From: Devosia sp. 1566 | Lineage (GTDB): Bacteria > Pseudomonadota > Alphaproteobacteria > Rhizobiales > Devosiaceae | DNA: 64,000 nt | Reading direction: 5' to 3' | Assembly: GCF_004005995.1 (NCBI RefSeq) | Contig: NZ_CP034767.1 | Span: 2,666,001-2,730,000 of the forward strand | In this document: positions 23,954 to 34,116 of the stretch, one piece after another | How positions within the stretch are numbered: the stretch's first letter is position 1 | Layout of the letters: each line of letters begins with the position of its first letter | Program-made: the position numbers and the translations under genes | The notes under the pieces: generated by a model | Seen by the model: the letters and a program-made list of their open reading frames with translations, nothing else | Told to the model about the DNA's origin: nothing | Database searches by the model: none

Positions 23954-23969
23954 TTAAGACAATGTTTAC
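23954..23969 (+). promoter_or_regulatory. CtrA-box-like site upstream of fliF
   Basis: TTAA, seven bases, TTTAC: one mismatch from the CtrA consensus TTAA-N7-TTAAC. It lies 68 bases before the fliF start. In Caulobacter the homologous fliF operon is directly activated by CtrA. Confidence 0.55.
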
Positions 23970-24036
23970 CAAACACTAGGTAATTTTTGCCGGGCGGCAG
24001 CTTTCATCGCCGGTGACGTGAACCTCGAGTACCGAC

Positions 24037-25665
24037 TTGAATAACCTGACCCAGCTCATCAACCGCATTGGCCTGCCGCGCCTTGCTGCCATGGCCACCG
24101 TAGCGGTGCTGATGTTGGGCTTCTTCGCCTTCCTGATGATGCGCGCTTCAGCCCCCAACCTGGCGCCGCTTTACACCGGGCTGACGCTGGAAGATTCGTC
24201 CGCGATCACTACCGAACTGCAAACCCTCAATATCCCATTCGAGCTGCGTGGCGAAGGCGATACCATCCTCGTGCCGCGCGAGCAGATCACCAAGCTGCGC
24301 ATGGATCTCGCCGGGGCCGGGCTGCCCACTCGCGGCCAGGTTGGCTACGAGATTTTCGACGAGCAGAACACGCTTGGCGCTACGAGCTTTGTGCAGAACA
24401 TCAACAATGTTCGCGCGCTTGAAGGTGAACTCGCCCGCACCATCTCTTCGCTGGCCCGCATCAAGTCCGCCCGGGTTCACCTGGTTCTGCCCGAGCGCGA
24501 ATTGTTCCGGCGCGAGCGCAAGGATCCTTCCGCCTCGATCGTCCTGTCCGTGCGCGGCGAACTGGCTGCCGGCGAAATCCGCGCCATCCAGCACCTCGTC
24601 GCCTCCGCCATCGAGGGTCTCTCGCCGACCCGCGTCTCCATTGTCGATGATGCCGGCACCCTCCTCGCCTCCGGCACCGGTGACAGCGCTCAGGGCGCCC
24701 TCGCCGGCGAAGCGGCCGAAAAAACCCTTGGCTACGAAAACCGCCTCCGTACGCGCCTCGAAGACATGCTCGCCAACATCGTTGGCGTTGGCCGTGCCCG
24801 CGTCGAAGTTGCGGCCGAGATGGACTTCAACCGCTCCACCACCACTTCGGAGACCTTTGACCCCGAAGGCCAGGTCGTCCGCTCCACCCAGCTGCGCGAG
24901 CAGGAGAACCAGTCCGGCGCCAATCAGAACCAGGTGACCATCGCCAACGAGTTGCCCGGCGCTTCCCAAACTGCCGCCGATGGCACGCTCGAGCAGGGCA
25001 CCACGTCCGAAGAAGTCACCAACTACGAAATCTCCAAGACCACCCAGACTGCCGTCACCGAAGCGGGCAGCATCAAGCGCCTTTCCGTCGCTGTGGTGGT
25101 GGATGGCGTTTATGCCGATGATGGCGCGGGCAATCTGACCTACAGCCCCCGTTCGGCTGAAGAGATTGCCCAGGTGCTCACCCTAGTACGCTCCGCCGTG
25201 GGTTATTCGGAAAGCCGCGGCGACAGCGTCGACGTGGTCAACATGCAGTTTTCCGAACGGCCCGAGCTCAACCTGCCGGGCACCGACAGCGCCGCGGGTC
25301 TCCTCGACTTCACGCGCGACGACCTGATGAATGCAGCCGAAATGGCCGTGACCCTGCTGATCGCCCTGGCCCTCGTGTTCTTCGTGCTGCGCCCCCTGCT
25401 CAAGCGCGCCTTGGTCCCTGAACCCCAGCCTCTCGCCCTCCCCTCCGGTGCCGAACTGGGCGCACCCGTCGCGCTGGGCCCCGAAGGTCAGCTCGTGCCC
25501 ATCGAAGCGCCCGAATCGGTTACCGGCGCGCCCGATTGGATGGCCAATGCCCGCACCTTGGGCGAAAGCCAGCTCCAGACGCTAAAGACCGTGGGTAGTC
25601 TGGTTCAAGAAAATCCCAAGCAGGCCGCACTGATCGTGCGCGACTGGCTGAGCAGCGCGGCATAA
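24037..25665 (+). CDS. fliF: Flagellar MS-ring protein FliF
   Basis: A 542-residue membrane protein starting at TTG 24037. The first transmembrane span covers about residues 17-37 (AAMATVAVLMLGFFAFLMM). The ring-building domains contain YTGLTLEDSSAIT and QRALEGELARTI-type sequence (NVRALEGELARTISSL). A second span (VTLLIALALVFFVLRPLL) precedes the cytoplasmic tail that binds FliG. It founds the basal body in the inner membrane. fliG starts four bases after its stop. Confidence 0.95.
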   Translation: MNNLTQLINRIGLPRLAAMATVAVLMLGFFAFLMMRASAPNLAPLYTGLTLEDSSAITTELQTLNIPFELRGEGDTILVPREQITKLRMDLAGAGLPTRGQVGYEIFDEQNTLGATSFVQNINNVRALEGELARTISSLARIKSARVHLVLPERELFRRERKDPSASIVLSVRGELAAGEIRAIQHLVASAIEGLSPTRVSIVDDAGTLLASGTGDSAQGALAGEAAEKTLGYENRLRTRLEDMLANIVGVGRARVEVAAEMDFNRSTTTSETFDPEGQVVRSTQLREQENQSGANQNQVTIANELPGASQTAADGTLEQGTTSEEVTNYEISKTTQTAVTEAGSIKRLSVAVVVDGVYADDGAGNLTYSPRSAEEIAQVLTLVRSAVGYSESRGDSVDVVNMQFSERPELNLPGTDSAAGLLDFTRDDLMNAAEMAVTLLIALALVFFVLRPLLKRALVPEPQPLALPSGAELGAPVALGPEGQLVPIEAPESVTGAPDWMANARTLGESQLQTLKTVGSLVQENPKQAALIVRDWLSSAA

Positions 25666-25668
25666 CCC

Positions 25669-26751
25669 ATGGCTCTGGTCTCCCAATCCCTCGACACCAC
25701 CGACGCCATAGGTTCCATGGGCAAGCAGCTGGTGGTTGGCAACGATGCGCCACACCGCTCGCTGAGGGGCGACGAAAAGGCTGCAGCGCTTCTCCTCGCG
25801 CTCGGCCCCGATCACGGCAAGCCCATCTTCGATGAGCTCGACGAGGTCGAGATCCGCCAGCTCAGCCGCGCCATGGTGCGCCTCGGCCCGATCACCCAGG
25901 CCATGTTGGACGAGTTGATGGTGGAGTTTGTCACCAGCGTGTCGGCCAATGGCTCGCTATCGGGCAACACCGAAACCACCGAGCGCCTGCTGCTGTCCTT
26001 CCTCCCCTCCGATCGTGTCAGCTCCATCATGGAGGAAATCCGCGGTCCCGCCGGCCGCAATATGTGGGAAAAGCTCTCCAACGTTCAGGAAGACGTGCTC
26101 GCCGCCTATCTCAAGAACGAATATCCCCAGACCATCGCCGTGGTGCTGTCCAAGATCGCGCCTGAGCACGCCAGCAAGGTGCTCGCCGTTCTGCCCGAAG
26201 CACTCGCTATGGACGTGATCCAGCGCATGCTCGGGCTTGATCCCGTGCAAAAGGACATTCTCGAAAAGATCGAGAACACGCTGCGCACCGAATTCATGTC
26301 GACCCTGTCGCATACCAAGCGCCGCGACAGCCACGAGCAGATGGCCGAGATCTTCAATTCCTTCGACCGCCAGACCGAAGCCCGCTTCATCACCGGCCTC
26401 GAGGAAAACAGCCGCGAAGACGCCGAGCGCATCAAGTCACTGATGTTCACCTTCGAGGACCTGGCCAAGCTCGATGCTTCGGCGGCTCAAACTCTGCTGG
26501 CGCGCATGGACAAGGCCGAGCTGGCGCTCGCCCTCAAGGGCGCCAACGAAACGATGAAGGAATTTTTCTTCAAGAACATGTCCGCCCGCAGCGGCAAGCT
26601 CCTCAAGGATGACATGGAAGCGCTTGGCCCCGTGCGCCTCAAGGATGTCGATGAAGCCCAGGGCCGCATGGTCGCCACAGCCAAGGATTTGGCCGCTCAG
26701 GGTGAGATCATCATCCTCAAGGGCAAGTCCGACGAGCAGATGATCGCTTAG
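25669..26751 (+). CDS. fliG: Flagellar motor switch protein FliG
   Basis: A 360-residue protein with the usual three domains. The N-terminal domain carries LRGDEKAAALLLALG. The middle domain has EYPQTIAVVLSKI, matching the EHPQ motif as EYPQ. The C-terminal domain holds the torque helix (DLAKLDASAAQTLLARMDKAE, split by a charged ridge) and ARSGKLLKDDMEALGPVRL. It links the MS ring to the rotor and the stator. It lies between fliF and fliH in a Caulobacter-type operon. Confidence 0.95.
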   Translation: MALVSQSLDTTDAIGSMGKQLVVGNDAPHRSLRGDEKAAALLLALGPDHGKPIFDELDEVEIRQLSRAMVRLGPITQAMLDELMVEFVTSVSANGSLSGNTETTERLLLSFLPSDRVSSIMEEIRGPAGRNMWEKLSNVQEDVLAAYLKNEYPQTIAVVLSKIAPEHASKVLAVLPEALAMDVIQRMLGLDPVQKDILEKIENTLRTEFMSTLSHTKRRDSHEQMAEIFNSFDRQTEARFITGLEENSREDAERIKSLMFTFEDLAKLDASAAQTLLARMDKAELALALKGANETMKEFFFKNMSARSGKLLKDDMEALGPVRLKDVDEAQGRMVATAKDLAAQGEIIILKGKSDEQMIA

Positions 26752-26755
26752 CACC

Positions 26756-27412
26756 ATGGCCAGTCACGCTCGCTTCACCTTCGATCTCGACCTCGGCAAG
26801 CGCCCCAGTGCTGCCGCGGTCTCACCGCGCGCCGGAATGGCCGAAGACCTCGTGGCCCGCCTGGTCGCCGAAGCGCGCGAAGAGGGCTATGCCGAAGGCT
26901 TTGCCGCCGGCGCCCAGAACGCCGCCGCCATGGCCGCGCAAACCATCGCCGCTGCTGCCGCGACCCTTGCTACCCGCAGCGCCGAAATGGCCGCGGCCCT
27001 TGACGATGCGACCGCCAATAGCCGCCGCGAAGCGGTGGAACTGGCCGCCAGCATCGGCCGCAAGCTCGCCTTGCAACTCTTGGCCCGCGAACCCACCGCG
27101 GAGCTCGAGGGCCTCATCGCCGAATGCATGGCCAACCTCGAAGGCGTGCCGCACCTTGTGATCCGTTGCCACCCCGATATTGCTGATGGCGTGCGCGACA
27201 TTGCCACCGCTCATATGACCACCTCCGGCTTTAGCGGCCGCCTGATCGTCATGGGCGATCCCGAACAGCGCTTGGGCGACGGCCGGCTCGAATGGGTCGA
27301 TGGCGGCCTCGTGCGCGATCTTGATTCCATTTCCACCGACATCGACCGGCGCATCGCTGCCTATCTCGAGGGCGGCCACCCGCAGATCAGCCATGAGGAA
27401 CCCCATTCATGA
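26756..27412 (+). CDS. fliH: FliH/FlbE-type flagellar export regulator
   Basis: A 218-residue protein. The middle is strongly helical with Gly-containing repeats (AREEGYAEGFAAGAQNAAAM), typical of FliH. The C-terminal part (LVIRCHPDIADGV, EQRLGDGRLEWVDGGLVRDL) resembles the domain that binds the FliI ATPase. The order fliF-fliG-this-fliN-flbD is the Caulobacter fliF operon, where the gene is called flbE. Its stop overlaps fliN. Confidence 0.85.
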   Translation: MASHARFTFDLDLGKRPSAAAVSPRAGMAEDLVARLVAEAREEGYAEGFAAGAQNAAAMAAQTIAAAAATLATRSAEMAAALDDATANSRREAVELAASIGRKLALQLLAREPTAELEGLIAECMANLEGVPHLVIRCHPDIADGVRDIATAHMTTSGFSGRLIVMGDPEQRLGDGRLEWVDGGLVRDLDSISTDIDRRIAAYLEGGHPQISHEEPHS

Positions 27413-27744
27413 GCGCCCCCAACGACGGCGACAACATGAACTTTGAGGAAATGGCCGCCGCCAGCGGCATGGCTCGTGGTCCCGAAGCTCATCTCGAGCG
27501 CACCGCGGCCGACCTCGAAGCCGTCTTTGATGTTCCCGTGCGCATCTCGGTCGTCCTGGGCCGCACCAAGATGCCGGTGTCCCAATTGCTGCGCATGGAT
27601 GTCGGCACCGTCATCGAACTCGACCGTCAGGTCGGCGAAGCCGTCGAGATCCTCGTCAATGACCGCCTCGTCGCTCGCGGCGAAATCGTGCTGGTCGAAA
27701 ACCGGCTCGGCGTCACCATGACCGAAGTCATCAAGCCACAATAA
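27409..27744 (+). CDS. fliN: Flagellar motor switch protein FliN
   Basis: A 111-residue protein ending in a SpoA/CheC-type domain: FDVPVRISVVLGRTKMPVSQ, then GTVIELDRQVGEAVEILVND and VARGEIVLVENRLGVTM. It forms the lower C-ring with FliG. ATG 27409 overlaps the fliH stop (ATGA). Confidence 0.95.
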   Translation: MSAPNDGDNMNFEEMAAASGMARGPEAHLERTAADLEAVFDVPVRISVVLGRTKMPVSQLLRMDVGTVIELDRQVGEAVEILVNDRLVARGEIVLVENRLGVTMTEVIKPQ

Positions 27745-27756
27745 GGGAGCACCGCC

Positions 27757-29120
<1,364 letters not shown>

Positions 29121-29124
<4 letters not shown>

Positions 29125-29327
29125 TGGGCCCCGTGAGCCCCCTTGCGGGCAAGCCCGAACTCGCCTCGCGCGAGCCGTCGGCCTTGGCCCTGGCCATCAT
29201 TGCCGCCCTGACCCTTGCTGTCAGCACCGATCAGCTCGGCACGGCGTCGGCGGCAGCCCAGGCCTGGGAAACTGCCCAAGCTTTTCCCGCTGAGCACGAC
29301 ACCATCCCGGACCAGGCCACCGCATGA
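29121..29327 (+). CDS. Hypothetical small protein between flbD and flhA
   Basis: A 68-residue frame with ATGA overlaps at both ends: it starts in the flbD stop and its stop overlaps the flhA start. One hydrophobic segment (ALALAIIAALTLAVSTD) is followed by an Ala-rich tail, which could be a signal or anchor. No family is recognised. The double overlap favours a real coupled gene or at least ribosome transit, but coding is not certain. Confidence 0.5.
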
Positions 29328-31462
29328 GTGAGCTGCCCACCCTGCGCACCCGCCCGGCCTTCAAGCTGCCGACTGGCGCGGCCGTGCTCGATACTCTGCG
29401 CTCAGGCGATATTGCCCTTGCGACAGGGGTCATGGGCCTCATCGTCATTCTCATCGTGCCTATGCCGCCGCTCCTGCTCGATGGGCTGCTGGCAGTCTCG
29501 ATCGTCTTTTCCGTGATGATCCTGATGACGGCACTCTTTATCCAGAAGCCGCTGGAATTCTCGTCTTTCCCGACGGTTCTGCTGATCGCCACCATGCTGC
29601 GGCTCGGCCTCAACCTTGCCACCACCCGCCTCATCCTGTCGGAAGGTCACACCGGCACCCACGCCGCCGGCCATGTCATCGAAGCCTTCGGCAACTTCGT
29701 GATGCGCGGCAATTTTATCATCGGCGTCGTGGTCTTTGCCATTCTGGTGCTGGTCAACTTCATTGTCATTACCAAGGGCTCGGGCCGCATCGCCGAAGTG
29801 GCGGCCCGCTTCAGCCTCGACGCCATGCCGGGCAAGCAAATGGCCATTGATGCCGATCTGTCGGCTGGCCTGATCGATGAAGCTACCGCCAAGGTGCGCC
29901 GCGCCGAACTCGAAGGCGAAAGCGCCTTTTTCGGCAACATGGACGGCGCCAGCAAATTCGTGCGCGGCGACGCCATTGCCGGCCTCATCATCACCTTCAT
30001 CAACGTCGTTGCCGGCATGGTAATTGGCATGATGCAGGAAGGCCTTACCGTCCAGGAAGCGGGCAATGTTTATACCCTGCTGACCATCGGCGACGGTCTT
30101 GTCTCGCAGATCCCCGCCCTCATCGTGTCCACCGCCGCCGGCATTCTCGTGTCCAAATCTGGCGTCACGGGTTCCGCCGACAAAGCCCTTTCCGCCCAGT
30201 TCACCGGCTATCCGCGCGCCCTGGGCATGTCCGCCGCCGTGATGGGGCTCCTGGCCTTTCTGCCTGGCATGCCGGTCATTCCGTTCCTCGCCATCGCCGC
30301 GGGCGTCGGCTACCTGGCTTGGCGCTCCGCTGCGACCAAGAGCGAAAAGCAGGCCGATGCCACGCGCCTCGCCGCGCTGGCAAACCCGCCCCAGATCGGT
30401 AGCCCCGGCGGCCCCGCTCCTGAAGTGCCGATCACCGATAGCCTCAAGATCGACGAACTCAAGCTTGAGCTCGGCTATGGCCTGCTGTCGCTGGTCAAGG
30501 AAGACGAAAACGGCTCCGACCGTCTCACCGAACAGATCAAGGCGCTGCGTCGTCAGCTCGCGACCGAGCTGGGCTTTGTCATGCCGCCCGTGCGCATCCT
30601 CGACAACATGCAGCTCGAGCCCAATGACTACAAAGTGCGCATCAAGGAAGTGGAAGCTGGCCACGGCCAGATCTGGGCCAGCCAACTGATGGTGATGGAC
30701 CCGATGGGCCGCTCTATCGACCTGCCCGGTCACCACACCACCGAGCCCACTTTCGGTCTGCCCGCCACCTGGATCGAGCCAGCTCTGCGCGACGAGGCCG
30801 AACTGCGCGGCCTGTCGATTATCGATCCCTCGACGGTGATCTCCACCCACCTGACCGAAGTGCTCAAGGCCAATGTCGCGGACCTGCTGAGCTACGCCAA
30901 TGTGCAGTCACTCCTGTCCGGCCTGCCCAAGGAGCAGCAAAAGCTCGTCGAGGACATCGTCCCCGGCCTCATCACCGTGTCGGGCATCCAGCGCGTGCTA
31001 CAGACTCTCCTCAACGAGCGCATCTCCATCCGCGACCTCTCGACCATCCTCGAAGGTGTCGCCGAAATCGCCGGCCCGGGTCGTTCCATGCAGATGATCG
31101 TCGAGCATGTCCGCTCGCGCCTCGCCCGTCAGCTCTGTGCCGCCAATCTCGGCCCCGATGGCAACCTGCCGCTCCTGACCCTGTCGCCCACCTGGGAGCG
31201 CGACTTTGCCGAAGCCATGATCGGCGAAGGCGACAACCGCCACCTCGCCATGGCCCCCTCGCGGCTGCAGCAGTTCATTGGCGCAATTCAAACCGCCTTC
31301 GAACGCGCCGCCCAGCAAGGGGAACTGCCAGTGCTGATCACCTCTCCCGGCATCCGCCCCCATGTGCGCTCCATCATCGAGCGTTTCCGCCCGCAGACCG
31401 TGGTGATGAGCCAGAACGAGGTGCATCCCCGCATCCGCCTTAAAACCATTGGCAGCGTTTGA
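29324..31462 (+). CDS. flhA: Flagellar export apparatus protein FlhA
   Basis: A 712-residue protein. The N-terminal half has about eight membrane spans and the conserved cytoplasmic FHIPEP-type loop, seen as GRIAEVAARFSLDAMPGKQM and ADLSAGLIDEATAKVRR. The C-terminal half (after about residue 365) is the soluble FlhA-C platform that docks chaperone-substrate pairs, ending ITSPGIRPHVRSIIERFRP and the short EVHPRIRLKTIGSV tail. It is the last gene of the fliF-type operon. Confidence 0.97.
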   Translation: MSELPTLRTRPAFKLPTGAAVLDTLRSGDIALATGVMGLIVILIVPMPPLLLDGLLAVSIVFSVMILMTALFIQKPLEFSSFPTVLLIATMLRLGLNLATTRLILSEGHTGTHAAGHVIEAFGNFVMRGNFIIGVVVFAILVLVNFIVITKGSGRIAEVAARFSLDAMPGKQMAIDADLSAGLIDEATAKVRRAELEGESAFFGNMDGASKFVRGDAIAGLIITFINVVAGMVIGMMQEGLTVQEAGNVYTLLTIGDGLVSQIPALIVSTAAGILVSKSGVTGSADKALSAQFTGYPRALGMSAAVMGLLAFLPGMPVIPFLAIAAGVGYLAWRSAATKSEKQADATRLAALANPPQIGSPGGPAPEVPITDSLKIDELKLELGYGLLSLVKEDENGSDRLTEQIKALRRQLATELGFVMPPVRILDNMQLEPNDYKVRIKEVEAGHGQIWASQLMVMDPMGRSIDLPGHHTTEPTFGLPATWIEPALRDEAELRGLSIIDPSTVISTHLTEVLKANVADLLSYANVQSLLSGLPKEQQKLVEDIVPGLITVSGIQRVLQTLLNERISIRDLSTILEGVAEIAGPGRSMQMIVEHVRSRLARQLCAANLGPDGNLPLLTLSPTWERDFAEAMIGEGDNRHLAMAPSRLQQFIGAIQTAFERAAQQGELPVLITSPGIRPHVRSIIERFRPQTVVMSQNEVHPRIRLKTIGSV

Positions 31463-31547
31463 CCGGCCCCCTCCTCCAGCCTGCGGCAAGTGGTGGAACT
31501 GGCCACCCCGTTGATCATTGAGACCTGGCATATCTCCGGGGCATTCC

Positions 31548-32612
31548 ATGAAGCTGTTCAACTGCGACCATTGCGGCAACACCATCTATTTCGAAAATGC
31601 CGTTTGCGAAGTTTGTGGCCATCAACTTGGCTATATCCCCGGCAAGAATGCCCTGGTCTCCCTGGTGCAGAACGACGGCGGCAACTGGACCTCGCCCGCC
31701 TTTCCCGATCAGCCCTATGTCTTCTGCACCAATGCCCAGCACGGCGCCTGCAACTGGCTGATCGAGGCCGCGCCCGGCGGGGATGTGTTCTGCGCCGCCT
31801 GCCGCCACAACGAAACCATCCCGCCGATTGAACAGCCGGAAAATCTGAGCCGCTGGCAAACCATCGAGCGGGCCAAAAAGCGCCTCTTCTATTCCCTGAT
31901 CGAACTCGGCCTGCCGCTGCAAACGCGCGGGGAAGATCCCCAGCACGGCCTCGCCTTCCGCTTCCTGGCCGACGAGCCCGCCGGCAGCGCGCCCGTGATG
32001 ACCGGCCACGAAAACGGCATCATCACCATCGCCCTCCTCGAAGCCGACGACGCTGAGCGCGAAAAGCGCCGTACCCAGATGGGCGAGCCCTATCGCACCC
32101 TGCTGGGCCATTTCCGTCACGAAATCGGCCACCACTATTGGGACCTGTTAGTCGACAACACCCCTGCCATCGAGCCCTTCCGCGCCCTCTTTGGTGACGA
32201 CCGGGCCGATTATGGCGCGGCGCTGCAAACCTATTACGCCAATGGTGCCCCGCTCGGCTGGCCCCAGACCCATATTTCAGCCTATGCCACCTCCCATCCT
32301 TGGGAGGATTTTGCCGAAACCTGGGCTCATTATCTCCACATCACCGATACCGTGGAAATGGCCGCCGCCTTTGGTGTGCACGCCCGCCCCAAGGGTCAGG
32401 GCGAAAGCCTTGCCGTGGACGCCGATTTCAACCCGTATCGCCAGCAGGATTTCGCCACCATTGCCGATCACTGGGTGCCGCTCGCCCTGCTGCTCAACAA
32501 TCTCAATCGCGCCATGGGCCACCCCGACGCCTATCCCTTCGTGCTCACCCCCGCCGTGGTCGAAAAGCTCGGCTTCGTGCATGATCTGGTGCATGGCCGC
32601 TTTGCGCAGTGA
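31548..32612 (+). CDS. Zinc-ribbon metallopeptidase-like protein (DUF2248 type)
   Basis: A 354-residue protein. The N-terminus is a zinc ribbon (FNCDHCGN, CEVCGHQLG) with a second Cys cluster (CTNAQHGACNW, CAACRHN). The core contains HEIGHHYW, an HExxH peptidase motif, and later WEDFAETWAHYLHITDT, which could supply the third ligand. Proteins of this type are widespread in proteobacteria and are called putative zinc-binding metallopeptidases. ATG 31548 is chosen because the ribbon starts there. No substrate is known. Confidence 0.85.
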   Translation: MKLFNCDHCGNTIYFENAVCEVCGHQLGYIPGKNALVSLVQNDGGNWTSPAFPDQPYVFCTNAQHGACNWLIEAAPGGDVFCAACRHNETIPPIEQPENLSRWQTIERAKKRLFYSLIELGLPLQTRGEDPQHGLAFRFLADEPAGSAPVMTGHENGIITIALLEADDAEREKRRTQMGEPYRTLLGHFRHEIGHHYWDLLVDNTPAIEPFRALFGDDRADYGAALQTYYANGAPLGWPQTHISAYATSHPWEDFAETWAHYLHITDTVEMAAAFGVHARPKGQGESLAVDADFNPYRQQDFATIADHWVPLALLLNNLNRAMGHPDAYPFVLTPAVVEKLGFVHDLVHGRFAQ

Positions 32613-32638
32613 CGCAGCCAGTTCCCAGCGGGGCCGAC

Positions 32639-33118
32639 ATGAGCTATGGCCCTGCTATGCAATCGCCTCTCACCATCCTGCCCGTCCCGGTCTTTTCCAC
32701 CCTCTGCAACGCAGCCTTCGCGCTGCGGCGCGAAGTTTTCGTCTGGGAGCAGAAAGTGCCCGAGGAAGAAGAGCACGATAGCTACGACCTGACCGCGACC
32801 CATCTTGCCGCCATCGCGGAAGGAGAAGTTGTGGGCACGCTCCGGCTCATTGCCTTGCCCGAACACACCAAGATCGGCCGTGTTGCCGTGCGCCAGCATT
32901 GGCGCGGCCGCGGCATCGCCAAGGCGATGATGGCCGAAGCCACCCGCCTGGCTGCCGCCGCGGGAGAGCACCGCCTTTATCTGACCGCGCAGTCCGATAA
33001 GCTGGGCATGTACGAAAAGCTTGGCTTTGTCGCCTTCGGCCCTGAATTGATGGATGGTGGCATGCCTCATCGGGCCATGCGCAACTACGACCGCGACACC
33101 GCCGCCCTCGCCGATTGA
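32639..33118 (+). CDS. GNAT-family N-acetyltransferase
   Basis: About 159 residues. The N-terminal LRREVFVWEQKVPEEEEHDSYD, the strand THLAAIAEGEVVGTLRLI, and the acetyl-CoA loop VAVRQHWRGRGIAKAMM (R/Q-x-x-G-x-G/A type) are followed by YEKLGFVAFG. It is close to ElaA-like GNATs. Start codons at 32609 (GTG) and 32657 are also possible; 32639 is a compromise without a strong ribosome-binding site. The substrate is unknown. Confidence 0.85.
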   Translation: MSYGPAMQSPLTILPVPVFSTLCNAAFALRREVFVWEQKVPEEEEHDSYDLTATHLAAIAEGEVVGTLRLIALPEHTKIGRVAVRQHWRGRGIAKAMMAEATRLAAAAGEHRLYLTAQSDKLGMYEKLGFVAFGPELMDGGMPHRAMRNYDRDTAALAD

Positions 33119-33393
33119 GGATCGCGCGCGGCCCGATTATCGGCGCCGCCCACATTCACTCCCCTCGCAACAGCCCCTCGGCCTGTGGGTCCCGCCAGCA
33201 CCCGGCGCGGCCTCGCCTTAACCCATGTATCGGCCAAAGCGCGGGCTCGGCTTGCGACGCAATGTCGGCAAATCCGGGAACCCCTCGCACACAGCTGCGT
33301 TACCACAGCATCAAGGGCCGCACGGTGCGCCACCTCGCAAGTTTAGCACCGCACGGCCCTGTTCATAACAACAATGAACCTATGGAGCCTATA

Positions 33394-34041
33394 ATGATCC
33401 GCACCCTTTTGGCCACTACGGCATTCGCAGCACTGATGACTGCAGGCGCCATCGCTCAGGACGCAACTCCAGTACAGAGCACCGACGCACCTGCCAACAA
33501 CGAAACCACCACGACCACCACCGAAACCGCACCGGCGACCACTTCGGCCCCTACGGCTCCGGCACCGGCTGCCAATGCTCCGGCTCCTGTTGAAGCTGAG
33601 CCAGGCGCTGCGGTTGAAACCTTTGAAATGTCGTCTGGTTATGTTGCCGTCGACAGCGACAACCTGGGCTCCCAGCTGATCGACCAGGCCGTTTATTCGT
33701 CCGCTGGCGATGACGCCGAGGAAATTGGCAACATCACCGACATCGTGTTCAATCAGGATGGCCAGATCACTGCCGTCGTGATCGGCGTGGGCGGCTTCCT
33801 TGGCATCGGCGAAAAGTCGGTGGCCGTTCCCTTCGACGTTCTCGAATTTGTCATCGCTGCCGACAACACTGAACGTTGGGTTGTTCCCACCACGGCTGAT
33901 GCCCTGACCAGCGCTCCTGAATTCGTCTGGGAAGAAGACGAGCCAGCTGACGCAGACACCGATGCCACCACGGCTCCTGCCGATGGCACCGCTCCTGCTG
34001 CCGGTGGCGCCATGGCTCCGGCTGCTCCCACCACCAACTAA
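33394..34041 (+). CDS. Secreted PRC-barrel protein (single barrel)
   Basis: A 215-residue protein with a signal peptide (cleavage near AIAQ, residue 22) and a Thr/Pro/Ala-rich linker. One PRC-barrel module (about residues 98-180) follows, containing GNITDIVFNQDGQITAVVIG and VGGFLGIGEKSVAVPFD. The tail is Asp/Ala/Pro-rich. PRC-barrel proteins of this exported type are common in Hyphomicrobiales and their function is unclear. GGAG lies six bases before ATG 33394. The next gene encodes a related protein with two barrels. Confidence 0.85.
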   Translation: MIRTLLATTAFAALMTAGAIAQDATPVQSTDAPANNETTTTTTETAPATTSAPTAPAPAANAPAPVEAEPGAAVETFEMSSGYVAVDSDNLGSQLIDQAVYSSAGDDAEEIGNITDIVFNQDGQITAVVIGVGGFLGIGEKSVAVPFDVLEFVIAADNTERWVVPTTADALTSAPEFVWEEDEPADADTDATTAPADGTAPAAGGAMAPAAPTTN

Positions 34042-34062
34042 TCCCCTGTGGATTAGCGCTTC

Positions 34063-34089
34063 AGGGCCGGCCTTTGGGTCGGCCCTTTC
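34063..34089 (+). terminator. Terminator between the two PRC-barrel genes
   Basis: AGGGCCG (34063-34069) and CGGCCCT (34080-34086) followed by TTCTGTTT. Confidence 0.7.
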
Positions 34090-34116
34090 TGTTTGAGCCT
34101 CTTTCTGGAGACCGCC

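Noticed and set aside
29402..30850. Minus-strand frame of 482 codons, Gly/His/Asp-rich
   Set aside because: Shadow of flhA; its composition is typical of the reverse of a membrane-protein gene.
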